A stretch of 64,000 bases of DNA from DASUNP01 sp035249305 (GTDB lineage Bacteria > Acidobacteriota > Blastocatellia > UBA7656), in NCBI GenBank assembly GCA_035249305.1, contig DATFGQ010000064.1, positions 1 through 64,000 of the forward strand, in the 5' to 3' direction. The position numbers and the translations under genes were made by a program. Shown in pieces: positions 36,501 to 45,026 of the stretch (positions are counted from its first letter, which is position 1; each line of letters opens with the position of its first letter). The notes beneath the pieces were generated by a model. It searched no databases, had not been told where the DNA came from, and saw nothing but the letters and a program-made list of their open reading frames with translations.

Positions 36501-36703
36501 ACATAGAGTTCGCCGGCAGCCAGGTGACTAACTTCTGCTCCGGGACGATAGGCAGGGATTGCGGATTCGCCGGCCCGACCAACCCCAACTTCTTACAGTT
36601 GAGGGACCGCAGCGCGACGTCTCCGAGGTTCGGCAGCCTGCTGTTGAACAACAACGGCGGCTCGCCGTTCCAGATGCAGTTCGGAGGGCGCTTCCAGTTC
36701 TAA
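33503..36703 (+). CDS. TonB-dependent receptor, Oar-like, with carboxypeptidase regulatory-like domain
   Basis: 1066 residues from ATG 33503 (MSKNTPYKTLCALLLAFCML), with AGAGAGG upstream and a signal peptide ending near AMAQ; the ATG-less extension to 33470 is rejected. A beta-sandwich (GEIAGAVTDSAGAAVADATV, about 33-110) precedes the plug (ERAIENLPINGRRFQDF) and a long beta-barrel ending in FQF. It is the same architecture as the receptor at 6859 but clearly divergent and in a different context, so probably a different ligand. It is followed by a strong terminator, so probably monocistronic. Import of large substrates through the outer membrane is inferred from the family. Confidence 0.9.
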   Translation: MSKNTPYKTLCALLLAFCMLASAALPAMAQSQATAGEIAGAVTDSAGAAVADATVKATNLQTGLERTATTNDDGLYKIILLPPGKYNVSAEASGFTATTVNDVEVVVGRTVDVNITIGASGVQEIVTVTAGAIQVQTTRSEPDAVVNERAIENLPINGRRFQDFVTLTPTAQVDPRRGQISIAGQRGINSNINVDGVDYNQPFFGGIRGGERSNTAFTIPQESIKEFQVVATGYSAEFGRSTGGLVNAVTKSGTNEYHGSAFYLHRPKEATKNTTFFDALELNLNDTRRSRNLTEIEVTPAPTQKQFGGSFGGPVRKDKMFFFVAYEQQEFDNERQVFFDSLAGLVPTAATQEAFDFYISQQTPFIQTNDAKALLGRIDYEINSNHRFNVRYSYSTNKALNANATGNALLPTTVSALSNNGTERDETNTVVGQFISFLSPTLVNEFRGQYSREERPRDANAKQPLVTNSIGNFGTVSFLGENNQYDWRVQAANAMTWTKGSHTAKFGIEYNHVFADQTFGFDQFGTFSISGTNTATLLDTLAPGGTIANRFDATTVTYRRQIGNLQASLDTDELAFFAQDSWRIRPNLTINYGLRWEGQFNPAPEANNEFLVNAVRDFPFPSGHDADPTQIPDDLDQFGPRFGFAYDPTNDGKTVIRGYSGVYYARTPMLLFADAINNFRDPAGNLTVTLPFTVPASNPNNTIYEQFLLIGINLNNFSLDNLPVVTPEQLNQIAERLGLSVNPFFGAGPTFVATDFNNPKSYQAGIGVEREINRSLTVGADFAYVKGVHLQRNRDYNVPLPRLRADDPAQRPFFGLRSGTPRPQPNLGQVQARESTGKSLYRALTLRTKFQRSWGQFNAFYTLSRNLSDDDNERDAGGVLYDNPFDISREYGLSNLDRKHQFTASPVVFLPGAIDISSAIRFRSGRPIDASSGLGDANEDRSSGPDRPFLGPGVPFERNSFRNRALYDWDLRVQKRFNLPGENARLLISVEIFNVLNLDNIEFAGSQVTNFCSGTIGRDCGFAGPTNPNFLQLRDRSATSPRFGSLLLNNNGGSPFQMQFGGRFQF

Positions 36704-36726
36704 GAAGACCTTCCCGATGATCGTTC

Positions 36727-36765
36727 AAGCGGCGGCGAGATGATCTCTCGCCGCCGCTTTTTCTT
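36727..36765 (+). terminator. Rho-independent terminator of the second receptor gene
   Basis: GCGGCGGCGAGA pairs with TCTCGCCGCCGC (12 bp, 5-nt loop), followed by TTTTTCTTT, 24 nt after the stop codon. Confidence 0.9.
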
Positions 36766-36940
36766 TCCGCCTACTGAGGCAACCTTCCGGCAACCTTGCA
36801 AGCCTCCCGACCCGCCGCGTTCATTCACCGTAGAGATTTATTGGAACTCAGACCGGCGGCGGGTGTCTAAACTAATAGCGCCGACCAGAGATCTGAGAAG
36901 CGCGTGCCGTGCCGTGCGCTTTCTAAGAATGTGCGAGCCA

Positions 36941-37025
36941 CTCGGAAGTCCTGAGTGCTGAGTCCTGAGTCCTGAGTATTTGTCTTTTACTCAGCACTCG
37001 GCACTCAGGACTCAGCACTTCCGAG
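36941..37025. repeat. Heptad palindrome (GTCCTGA/GTGCTGA unit)
   Basis: CTCGGAAGT and ACTTCCGAG form the outer stem; within it, CTGAGTG and CTGAGTC heptads face CACTCAG and GACTCAG heptads. It ends 9 bp before the GGAGG ribosome-binding site of the VIT/VWA gene. Confidence 0.8.
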
Positions 37026-37042
37026 CGGGCTCTGGAGGAAAG

Positions 37043-39508
37043 ATGAATAGAAAGCTCGCGTTGTATCTTGCGTTCCTTTCAGCCGTTTCCGTTACAGCCT
37101 ACCTCGTCGTAACAAATGTCGCAGCAAGCAGAGCCGGGTTCGTAGCAGCGGCCTCGGGCCGTGTGACTCAAGGCTCGCTACAGGTCCTCGGCCCCGAAGG
37201 CCAGGCGGCCGCCGTCTGCCCGCTCAAGCACACAGACGTTAAAGCCGAGATAAGCGGATTTTTGTCGCGCGTGGTCGTCACTCAGGAGTTCGAGAACCCG
37301 TTCAAAGATAAGATCGAGGCGGTCTACGTCTTCCCGCTGCCCGCCAACGCGGCCGTCGACGACATGACGATGACCGTGGGCGACCGCACAATCCACGGCC
37401 GCATAAAACGGCGCGAAGAGGCGCGCGCGATCTATGAAGCCGCGCGCCAGTCGGGACACGTGGCCAGCCTGCTCGACCAGGAGCGCCCGAATATATTCAC
37501 GCAGTCGGTCGCGAACATAATGCCCGGCGAACAGGTGAAGATACGTATCAGCTACGTCGAGACTTTGAAATACGAAGACGGCTCTTACCAGTTCGTCTTC
37601 CCAATGGTCGTGGGGCCGCGCTACATCCCAGGCGCGCCGACGGGCAAACAGGGCGGCGGGTGGTCGCCCGACACAGACCGCGTTAAGGACGCGTCGCGCA
37701 TAACTCCACCCGTCGCCCCGGCGGGCGCGCGGGCGGGCCACGACATATCGATCGAAGTGGCGCTCGACTCAGGCGTCGCGATCGACAGCCTTCAATCGAT
37801 CGCGCACGACGTTGAAATCGACCGCCCGTCGAACCACAGCGCGGTCGCGCGATTGAAGAACAAGTCCGAGATCCCGAACAAGGACTTCATACTCAAGTAT
37901 GACGTGGCGGGCCGGCGCATAGAGGACGCCGTGCTCACGCACCGCTCGGGCGAGGGCGGCTTCTTCACTATGATCCTCCAGCCGCCCGAGCGCGTCACGG
38001 TCGAAGACGTGACGCCTAAAGAGCTCGTCTTTGTGATAGACACTTCGGGGTCTATGTCGGGGTTCCCGATCGAGAAGGCTAAAGAGACTATGAAGCTAGC
38101 CCTCGACGGGCTCTACCCGCAAGACACTTTCAACTTGATAACCTTCGCGGGCGACACGCACATACTCTTCCCCGAGCCCGTGCAGGCTACGAAAGAGAAT
38201 CTCCGTCGCGCGCAAGAGTTTCTCGCCTCGCGCACGGGCGGCGGCGGTACAGAGATGATGAAGGCCATACGCGCCGCGCTCGACCCGTCCGACAAACAGA
38301 ATCACATCCGTATAGTATGCTTCATGACGGACGGCTACGTCGGCAACGACATGGAGATAATCTCTGAAGTGCAGAAGCATCCGAACGCCCGCGTCTTTTC
38401 GTTCGGCATAGGGAGCTCGGTCAACCGTTTCCTGCTCGACAAGATGGCCGAGGAGGGACGCGGGGAGGTCGAGTACGTTTCACTGAAAGACGACGGCTCG
38501 GCCGCCGCGCGCCGTTTTCACGAGCGCGTGCGCAACCCTCTGCTGACGGACATCTCCGTAGACTGGGCGGGCCTGGACGTGGCCGACGTTTACCCGAAGC
38601 GCATACCCGACCTTTTCAGCGCCAAGCCCGTGGTCCTGTGCGGGCGCTACAAGACCGAAGGGAGCGGGGTGATCAGCCTGCGCGGCCTTATGGCGGGCCG
38701 CCCGTTCTCGCGCGAAATCCGCGTGACCTTGCCTAAGAACGAGCCGCGTCGAGACGTGCTCGCGACGCTGTGGGCGCGCGCGAGGGTAGACGACCTGATG
38801 AGCCAGGACTACGCCGGGATACAGAGCGGCGCGCCGCGCCAGGATGTCAGCGAAGCGATCACACAGCTCGGACTTGAGTTCCGGCTGATGACACAGTTCA
38901 CCTCGTTCGTCGCGGTCGAGGAGATGACCGTCACCGACGGCGGCCAGCCGCGCCGCGTGGAGGTCCCGGTCGAGATGCCCGAAGGCGTCAGCCGCGAGGG
39001 CGTCTTCGGGGAGCGGGAGGAGCAGGCGAGCAGCCAGGGCACTATCGGCGCTCTCAGCGCGCCCCGGTATAAACGCGCGGACGGAAGCGCGGGCGGCCCC
39101 TATGCTAACGCGGCTCCGCCGCCGCCGAAGGCGCCGCCGCCGCCTCCTTCTAATATGCCAATATCGCAGGCCGACAAGGCCGAACCGCGATTGGGGATGA
39201 AGGATCAGGTGCAACAGCGCACGCTTGCGAAACTGCACCGCTCCGTCGCCGCGGTCGTAGAGAGGTTGAAGAATAAATCTCTTCAGCCTTCCGCCGAAGA
39301 GGCCAGGTTCGTCCGCGACGGCAAGGCGGAAGTCCAGGTGTGGCTCGCCGACAAGTCGGCCGAGACCATCGCACAATTAAAGCGGCTCGGCTTTGAGATC
39401 GTGGCCGACCCGAAGAGCGCCCGCATGCTCATCGGCCGGCTGCCGATTGAAAAGCTCGAAGCGCTTGCGGCGCTTGAAAAGGTCCGGTACGTCGCGCCGG
39501 CTACTTAG
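37043..39508 (+). CDS. VIT and von Willebrand A domain protein
   Basis: 821 residues from ATG 37043, preceded by GGAGG at 37034-37038. One N-terminal transmembrane or signal segment (LALYLAFLSAVSVTAYLVVT) is followed by a VIT domain (VVVTQEFENPFKDKIEAVYV ... INPGEQ-like IMPGEQVKIRISY), then a VWA domain whose MIDAS motif DTSGSMS starts near residue 333. A Pro-rich linker (APPPPKAPPPPPSN, about 690) leads to a C-terminal helical and small alpha/beta region. The layout resembles inter-alpha-trypsin inhibitor heavy-chain-like proteins, thought to bind extracellular protein ligands through a metal ion. Probably periplasmic or outer-surface; partner unknown. Confidence 0.8.
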   Translation: MNRKLALYLAFLSAVSVTAYLVVTNVAASRAGFVAAASGRVTQGSLQVLGPEGQAAAVCPLKHTDVKAEISGFLSRVVVTQEFENPFKDKIEAVYVFPLPANAAVDDMTMTVGDRTIHGRIKRREEARAIYEAARQSGHVASLLDQERPNIFTQSVANIMPGEQVKIRISYVETLKYEDGSYQFVFPMVVGPRYIPGAPTGKQGGGWSPDTDRVKDASRITPPVAPAGARAGHDISIEVALDSGVAIDSLQSIAHDVEIDRPSNHSAVARLKNKSEIPNKDFILKYDVAGRRIEDAVLTHRSGEGGFFTMILQPPERVTVEDVTPKELVFVIDTSGSMSGFPIEKAKETMKLALDGLYPQDTFNLITFAGDTHILFPEPVQATKENLRRAQEFLASRTGGGGTEMMKAIRAALDPSDKQNHIRIVCFMTDGYVGNDMEIISEVQKHPNARVFSFGIGSSVNRFLLDKMAEEGRGEVEYVSLKDDGSAAARRFHERVRNPLLTDISVDWAGLDVADVYPKRIPDLFSAKPVVLCGRYKTEGSGVISLRGLMAGRPFSREIRVTLPKNEPRRDVLATLWARARVDDLMSQDYAGIQSGAPRQDVSEAITQLGLEFRLMTQFTSFVAVEEMTVTDGGQPRRVEVPVEMPEGVSREGVFGEREEQASSQGTIGALSAPRYKRADGSAGGPYANAAPPPPKAPPPPPSNMPISQADKAEPRLGMKDQVQQRTLAKLHRSVAAVVERLKNKSLQPSAEEARFVRDGKAEVQVWLADKSAETIAQLKRLGFEIVADPKSARMLIGRLPIEKLEALAALEKVRYVAPAT

Positions 39509-39543
39509 AGATTTGAGAATTCAAATTTGATATTTGAAATCTC
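39508..39543. repeat. AT-rich heptad palindrome
   Basis: GAGATTTGAGAATTC faces GATATTTGAAATCTC with 7-nt steps. It begins at the last base of the VIT/VWA stop codon. Confidence 0.65.
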
Positions 39544-39583
39544 GGATGATGCTCCTCCTTTTGTTCTGTAAGAACTGCAGACG

Positions 39584-39613
39584 GGCAAGCTCACGCGAGC
39601 TTGCCTTTTTTTT
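39584..39613 (+). terminator. Rho-independent terminator upstream of gltX
   Basis: GGCAAGCTC-ACGC-GAGCTTGCC (9-bp perfect stem) followed by eight T, only 25 nt before the gltX start codon. It could end the VIT/VWA transcript or act as a gltX attenuator. Confidence 0.88.
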
Positions 39614-39638
39614 CTTCGCTCGCCGATAATTGCAACTT

Positions 39639-41138
39639 ATGGCTGAGACCGTCAGAGTTCGCTTCGCCCCTTCGCCGACCGGATACCTTCACGTCGGGGG
39701 CGCGCGCACGGCGCTGTTCAACTGGTTATTCGCGCGCAAGCACAACGGGACGTTCATCCTACGCATCGAGGACACCGACATACAGCGCTCGTCGGAAGCG
39801 ATGGTGCAGGGGATAATCGAAGGCATGCGCTGGCTGGGGCTCGACGCGGACGAGGGGCCGCTCTTTCAATCATCTTTCGTCGAGCAGCACCGCGCCGCCG
39901 CACGCCGCCTGGTCGAAGAGGGCAGAGCCTATTACGACTTCACGCCGAAAGAGGAGACGGACGACCGCACGATCAAAGAGAGGATCGTCGGCCGCGCGCT
40001 CGCGCAGATGGAAGCGGGCAAGGGGCGCAACCCTTACCGCGACCTGCCGCTCGAAGAGGCGCTCGGCCGCGTAGAGGCGGGCGAGCAGGCGGCAATACGC
40101 CTCAAGGTGCCCGAGCGCGGCGTCTCCAGGTTCGAAGACATAGTCTACGGCACGCAAGAGCGCGACTACTCGGACATAGAAGACCTTGTGTTGATACGCT
40201 CGGACGGCCACCCCCTTTATAACCTGTCGGTGGTCGTCGACGACATAGAGATGCGAATCACTCACGTCATACGTGGGCAGGATCATCTCACCAACACGCA
40301 TAAACAGATACTGATCTATGAAGCGCTGGGCGCGCGGGTCCCAAGGTTCGCGCACCTTCCGCTCATCTCCGCGCCCGGCAAGGATAAGCTCTCGAAGCGC
40401 AAGCACGGCGAGGTGGTGAGCGTTACATTCTACAGGGACCGCGGGTTTATCGCGGACGCGCTTGTGAACTTCCTGGCGCTGCTCGGCTGGTCGCCCGGTA
40501 CGGACCAGGAGATACTTTCGCGCCAGGAGCTGATAGAGCTCTTCTCGCTTGAAGGGGTCAACAAATCTTCCGCCGTATTCAATTTCAACGAGAGCGACAC
40601 GCGCGACTGGACGGACCCGAAAGCGCTCTGGATGAACGGCGAGTACATACGCGCGATCTCTTTAGACGAGCTGGTTCCCATGGTCGGCGAAGAGCTGAAG
40701 AGGGCCGGGCTGTGGCGCGACGATTTCGCGGCTGGCGAGCGTGAGTGGTTCCGCCAGACCGTAGACCAGCTCCGCGCGCGTTATCGCACGATACGGGATT
40801 TCTGGGAGCTAGGGCGGCCTTACTTCTCCGACGAGTTCGACTACGAGCCGGCCGCCGTAAAAAAGAACCTCAAGGACGAGCGGTTAAGGGATTTGCTTCC
40901 GGCGCTTGCCGACAGGCTTGACCGGGTCGAGGAGTTCACGCACGATAATGTGGAGGCGGCGCTGAGGGCCTACGGCGAAGAGCAGGGCGTGAAGGCCGGG
41001 CTGTTGATCAACGCCTCCCGCACGGCGCTGACTGGCCAGGCGGTCGGCCCGGGGATGTTCGACATCTTCGTCATGCTAGGTCGCGCCCGCAGCGTCGAGC
41101 GGCTGCGCAGGGCTGTGGCTGTGGTCGGGAGCCTTTGA
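39639..41138 (+). CDS. gltX: Glutamyl-tRNA synthetase
   Basis: 499 residues starting at ATG 39639 (MAETVRVRFAPSPTGYLHVG). Class I motifs: HVGG (the HIGH box) and KLSKRKHG (KMSKS box). It charges tRNA-Glu; whether it is discriminating cannot be told here. No Shine-Dalgarno is present; a GATAAT box ends 8 nt before the ATG with TTGCCT 18 bp further upstream, in the arm of the preceding terminator, so the mRNA may be almost leaderless. The TGA stop lies inside an AT-rich palindrome. Confidence 0.95.
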   Translation: MAETVRVRFAPSPTGYLHVGGARTALFNWLFARKHNGTFILRIEDTDIQRSSEAMVQGIIEGMRWLGLDADEGPLFQSSFVEQHRAAARRLVEEGRAYYDFTPKEETDDRTIKERIVGRALAQMEAGKGRNPYRDLPLEEALGRVEAGEQAAIRLKVPERGVSRFEDIVYGTQERDYSDIEDLVLIRSDGHPLYNLSVVVDDIEMRITHVIRGQDHLTNTHKQILIYEALGARVPRFAHLPLISAPGKDKLSKRKHGEVVSVTFYRDRGFIADALVNFLALLGWSPGTDQEILSRQELIELFSLEGVNKSSAVFNFNESDTRDWTDPKALWMNGEYIRAISLDELVPMVGEELKRAGLWRDDFAAGEREWFRQTVDQLRARYRTIRDFWELGRPYFSDEFDYEPAAVKKNLKDERLRDLLPALADRLDRVEEFTHDNVEAALRAYGEEQGVKAGLLINASRTALTGQAVGPGMFDIFVMLGRARSVERLRRAVAVVGSL

Positions 41139-41172
41139 GATTTCAAATCTGAAATTTAAAATTTGAAGGCTC
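41130..41172. repeat. AT-rich heptad palindrome after gltX
   Basis: Outer arms GAGCCTTTGAGATTT and AAATTTGAAGGCTC with 7-nt steps between them. The first arm encodes the last two residues and the stop of gltX. Confidence 0.75.
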
Positions 41173-41320
41173 AGGTGCCCCGCTCAGGCCCTGGTAGATC
41201 TCCGCTATTCTGCATTTCAGTAAATTGAGTGGCTAGCCAGGGAGGGGTGACGATTAGCGGCCCGATTACCCGACGGGGAATTCTAAGGCTGATTCTAGGT
41301 TCTTTTGGCCCAAAACTCTA

Positions 41321-43696
41321 ATGAAATCAAAACTCCCTAACATCGTACCAAGCGGCGTCGAGCCTGTAGACAAATTAATCGGCGGACTCGAAAGTAACCA
41401 GTTGTATCTCGTCCACGGCGAGGCGGCCGGCAAATCGCTTTTCGGGATCGAGTTTCTCATCGAAGGGCTGAAGCGCGGCGAGAACGGCGCGCTCGTCATA
41501 CGCTACTCCCCGGAAGACGCCGTGCGCCGTTTCGCGCGTCTCGGATACGACTGCCTGGAAGATGTCTACAGCGGGCGTCTGGTGATACTGGAATACTCGA
41601 ACGACATAATCCAGCAGATCGCCCGGCTGCGCGAGCTCACGCCCGTCCTTCGCGAGCTCGAATGGCTGCTGGGCGAGACCAGGGCCGAGCGGCTGGTCTT
41701 TGACCCGGTCACCAACCTTGTGCTGGGCGAAGAGGGGAACCTCCAATCGCGCGTGCGCGAGTTCGCTTCGTGGGCCACGTCGTTCGGCGCGACCGTAGTG
41801 TTGATCGCCAACGCCGACAGCGAAGAGGTGATAGAGGAGTTCAGGCCGCTGGTCGAGGAGTCGTTTCGGTTCGAAGTGCGCGGGGAAGGCGAGCAGGCCG
41901 CGCACCTGTTGGCCTTCGAAAAATCGTCATCCATCCCCGACCAGATGATCGAAGTCGACCCCGCGCGCGGCGTCTTCTTGCTGGGTCGCCCGCAAGCAAA
42001 CGAGCACATATTCTCGAAGTTTCAAGTCGCGCACCCGGCCCCCGAAGCCGAGACGGTGAACGTCCAGGCGAGGGAGATAGAGCCGGACGCCGAAGAGCCT
42101 CTCGCGGAAGTTTTGATGGACGAGGAGCCCCCCGAGCCCGCGCCGGAAATAGAGCCCGTCGCCGAGGCCAAGAGAGAGAACATATTCGAAGCAGAGATCA
42201 TAAGCGCGGAACCCTTGCCGAGCGAGCCCGAAGAGGCGACTCAACCCGCCGCGCCCGAAGGTTACTACCCGGCCGCGCAGATGGACACTCAACCTCTAAG
42301 CGCGGAAAAAGCGGATGACATATTCGCCTCCTACGAAAAGGCTCTGCTCTACCAGACCGCCGAGCCCGCTCAGACGCAAGGCGAAACCGTCGAACCGCCG
42401 CAGGATATCTTTGCTGATCTGCTGGAGGAGCTGGCGAGCGACCCATCGCCGTTGGAGCTTGACGCGCTTGACGATCAAATCGCGCCCGCGCTCGAAATGG
42501 CGGAAGAACCCGCCGCCGCCGCGGCTAAACCTGAAGAGGATCTCATCGAAGAGATCGGCGCGATGACCGAGCGCGACATAGACGCGCTTGTCACTTCCCG
42601 CGCCGTCGAGATACTGCTGCGACCGCCCGAGTCGCGCGCGGAGCCCGCGACGCACATCAGCATCCCCGACCTGCCCGCGCCCGCTAATATGGCCGACGCG
42701 ACTCAGGGCGCGCAGCCTAAGGACTTCAACGTGCTCGTCATCGACGACGACGCTTCGTCGTGCGAAGCCGTAGTCCAGACGCTCGGCGATTACACGGTCG
42801 AGGTGGTCCACGATGGCGTGAGCGGGCTGGCCAAGCTCATATCGTTTAAACCCGACCTGATCATTCTAGACGTAGACCTTCCGATCATTGACGGCTTCAA
42901 GGTTCTTGCGCACATACGGACCAGCCTCAACATGCCTATCATAATAGTCTCGGGCTCGCACATGCGCGCCAGCGACCGCGTGCTCGCCGCAGAGCTCGGC
43001 GCGGACTACTACCTGACAAAGCCGTTCAGCGCCAAGGAGCTTCGTCAGAAGGCTCGCCAGTTGATAGCGCGTTACCGTGGCATAGCGTCCTGGATAATCA
43101 CGTCGCCTGCGGCGGCCGAGCCGCGCGCGCAGCAGGCCGAGCAACAGGTTGAAAAACAGCCTCCGCAGTCGGCGACGGCCGAAGCTGCCGCCCACTACTT
43201 TGCAGACCAGGCTGAAGAGTTCGTCAGGTACGAAGATTTCGTCGCCCAGGTGGAAAAGAGCGTCAAGGCCGGCATCGATAACGGCTCGTCCTTCTCGATA
43301 GTCGGCTGCCGGCTGCCGGACATGACGGCCAACGGCGGGCTCGTGGCGATACGACTATACGAGCTGGTCCGCACGCTCGTCAGAGATACGGACCTCGTCT
43401 CAACGAACCCGCGCAACGACCTTGTAATATTGCTCGCCGACGCCGACACGGCCGGCGCGCGGGCGTTCATAGCGAGGATGCGCGAGCAGATACTTAAAGA
43501 GATGAATCAAGAGCCCACCGTCTGGGTGCGCAGCTTCCCCGACCTTGAAGAGACGACCGACTCTACCCCGTCGAGCAATAACGCGGGGAACCCCACGCCC
43601 AGCCGCCGCGCCACCGACCGCGTCGAGCAGGAAGGCGACGAAGGGCAGTTACGCTCTTCGTCCGCGCCCCAGGCCGCGCGATCGGCCTCCATTTAG
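41321..43696 (+). CDS. KaiC-like ATPase / response-regulator fusion protein
   Basis: 791 residues. Residues 1-230 form a KaiC/RecA-like domain (GVEPVDKLIGGLESNQLYLV, Walker-B-like LVFDPVT), but the P-loop reads HGEAAGKS, one residue shorter than the usual GxxxxGK[ST]. A long Glu/Pro/Ala-rich linker (about 235-460) follows. Residues 468-590 are a receiver domain with DDD near 474 and the probable phosphoacceptor D517 (ILDVDLP). The C-terminal part (about 625-755) resembles a degenerate GGDEF fold without the catalytic motif. This points to signal integration rather than clock timing; no kinase gene is adjacent. No Shine-Dalgarno was seen. Confidence 0.72.
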   Translation: MKSKLPNIVPSGVEPVDKLIGGLESNQLYLVHGEAAGKSLFGIEFLIEGLKRGENGALVIRYSPEDAVRRFARLGYDCLEDVYSGRLVILEYSNDIIQQIARLRELTPVLRELEWLLGETRAERLVFDPVTNLVLGEEGNLQSRVREFASWATSFGATVVLIANADSEEVIEEFRPLVEESFRFEVRGEGEQAAHLLAFEKSSSIPDQMIEVDPARGVFLLGRPQANEHIFSKFQVAHPAPEAETVNVQAREIEPDAEEPLAEVLMDEEPPEPAPEIEPVAEAKRENIFEAEIISAEPLPSEPEEATQPAAPEGYYPAAQMDTQPLSAEKADDIFASYEKALLYQTAEPAQTQGETVEPPQDIFADLLEELASDPSPLELDALDDQIAPALEMAEEPAAAAAKPEEDLIEEIGAMTERDIDALVTSRAVEILLRPPESRAEPATHISIPDLPAPANMADATQGAQPKDFNVLVIDDDASSCEAVVQTLGDYTVEVVHDGVSGLAKLISFKPDLIILDVDLPIIDGFKVLAHIRTSLNMPIIIVSGSHMRASDRVLAAELGADYYLTKPFSAKELRQKARQLIARYRGIASWIITSPAAAEPRAQQAEQQVEKQPPQSATAEAAAHYFADQAEEFVRYEDFVAQVEKSVKAGIDNGSSFSIVGCRLPDMTANGGLVAIRLYELVRTLVRDTDLVSTNPRNDLVILLADADTAGARAFIARMREQILKEMNQEPTVWVRSFPDLEETTDSTPSSNNAGNPTPSRRATDRVEQEGDEGQLRSSSAPQAARSASI

Positions 43697-43697
43697 T

Positions 43698-43731
43698 GAT
43701 TTGAAATTTGAAATCTCAAATCTCAAATTCT
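43698..43731. repeat. AT-rich heptad palindrome
   Basis: GATTTGAAATTTG AAATCTC AAATCTC AAATTC: 7-nt units, two of them identical. The convergent paaK-like gene takes its TGA stop from AATTTGAG in this element, and the KaiC-REC gene stops 2 bp before it. Confidence 0.75.
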
Positions 43732-45021
43732 CTTATATCTTTTCGCTTTGAATTCGTAGCGCGGGAGGGTTCCGTCAGGGACTTGCTCGACGCTGACGCG
43801 AATATTGAACTGGGCGCGGAATGCGCTCACGACCTGGCCCGACGCGTCTTCAACCCCGCCTGATCGATTGCTTTCGATTCTTATCAACAGGTCGTCGAGC
43901 CCCGCGACGCTGCGAATCACGACTTCGTACTCGACGATGCCTGCGAGGCTGCGCATCAAGTTATCGATCGCGCCGGGGTAGAGGTTCACTCCGCGGACGA
44001 TAATCATATCGTCGGCGCGCCCTAACACGCCGCCTTTAATTCGGCTGAAGGTCCGGCCGCAAGGGCAGGCTTCCGTGATCATCTCCACAAGATCGCCCGT
44101 GCGGTATCGCAGGACGGGCATGCCCGCCCGTCCCAGGTTCGTTATGACCAGCTCGCCGCGCTCGCCTTCGCCGACCGGGCGGCAACTCTGCGGGTCTATG
44201 GCTTCGAATATGAACTCCGCTTCGTTCAGGTGGATCGCGCCCGTCTGCGCCTGGCACCCGAAAGCCCACGCGCCTACCTCTGTCGCGCCCGCATGGTCGA
44301 AGCACGTTGCGCCCCACGATTCTTCTATCGCGCGGCGGACGTTAGGCAGGCTCGCGCCCGGCTCGCCCGCGTGGATGGTGATTCGCACGCTAGTTGAGGC
44401 GAGATCGATCTTCAGGCTGCGCGCAACCTCCGTCAGGTGCAGCGCGTAGGTGGGCGTCGAGACGAGCACCGTGCAGTTGTTATCGATCATCGTCTTCAAC
44501 CTCTGCTCCGAGTTCATGCCGCCGCCCGAGACTGCCATCGCACCGATGTGCCACACGCCCGAGATCGCCGTCCAGTGGCTTATGTAGGGGCCGAACGAGA
44601 AAGCGCAAAAGACCGTGTCTTTTTCCGTCACGCCCGCGCCGCGATAGACGTACCCCCACGAGCGAGTGAACCATTGCCAGCTCTCTTCCGTGTCGAGCCA
44701 CTTGAGCGGACGCCCGGTCGTGCCAGAGGTCTGGTGAAAGTAGCGGTAGCGCGAAACTGGGTAGGTCAGCAAATCGCCGTAAGGCGGGCGGGCGAGTTGC
44801 TCGCGCACCAGCTCGCTTTTCGTAGTGAAAGGGAGGGCGAGCAAATCTTCGGCGCGGCGGACATGTTCGGGGTTGATACCGGCTGACTGAAACTTCTCTT
44901 GATAAAAACGGTTCGCGGTCAGCTCTTTCATCAAGGAGCGGAGCCGCTCGTCTTGATGCCCGCGCAACTGCTCGCGCCCGAGCGTCTCAAGCTCCTTACC
45001 GTAGTAATCTACATTGCTCAT
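43723..45021 (-). CDS. Phenylacetate-CoA ligase family adenylate-forming enzyme
   Basis: 432 residues from ATG 45021 (MSNVDYYGKELETLGREQL), 5 bp after the rsmE stop; the long upstream extension is an out-of-register read through rsmE. The AMP-binding loop TSGTTGRP is at 98-105, with an ATEVGAWAFGCQ core, YRTGDLVEM and a C-terminal GRADDMIIVRGVNLYPGAID lid. PaaK-type enzymes activate aryl acids to CoA thioesters via acyl-AMP. No other phenylacetate genes are nearby, so the substrate is open; some homologues load carrier proteins. Confidence 0.85.
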   Translation of the reverse strand: MSNVDYYGKELETLGREQLRGHQDERLRSLMKELTANRFYQEKFQSAGINPEHVRRAEDLLALPFTTKSELVREQLARPPYGDLLTYPVSRYRYFHQTSGTTGRPLKWLDTEESWQWFTRSWGYVYRGAGVTEKDTVFCAFSFGPYISHWTAISGVWHIGAMAVSGGGMNSEQRLKTMIDNNCTVLVSTPTYALHLTEVARSLKIDLASTSVRITIHAGEPGASLPNVRRAIEESWGATCFDHAGATEVGAWAFGCQAQTGAIHLNEAEFIFEAIDPQSCRPVGEGERGELVITNLGRAGMPVLRYRTGDLVEMITEACPCGRTFSRIKGGVLGRADDMIIVRGVNLYPGAIDNLMRSLAGIVEYEVVIRSVAGLDDLLIRIESNRSGGVEDASGQVVSAFRAQFNIRVSVEQVPDGTLPRYEFKAKRYKRI

Positions 45022-45026
45022 CTTTC

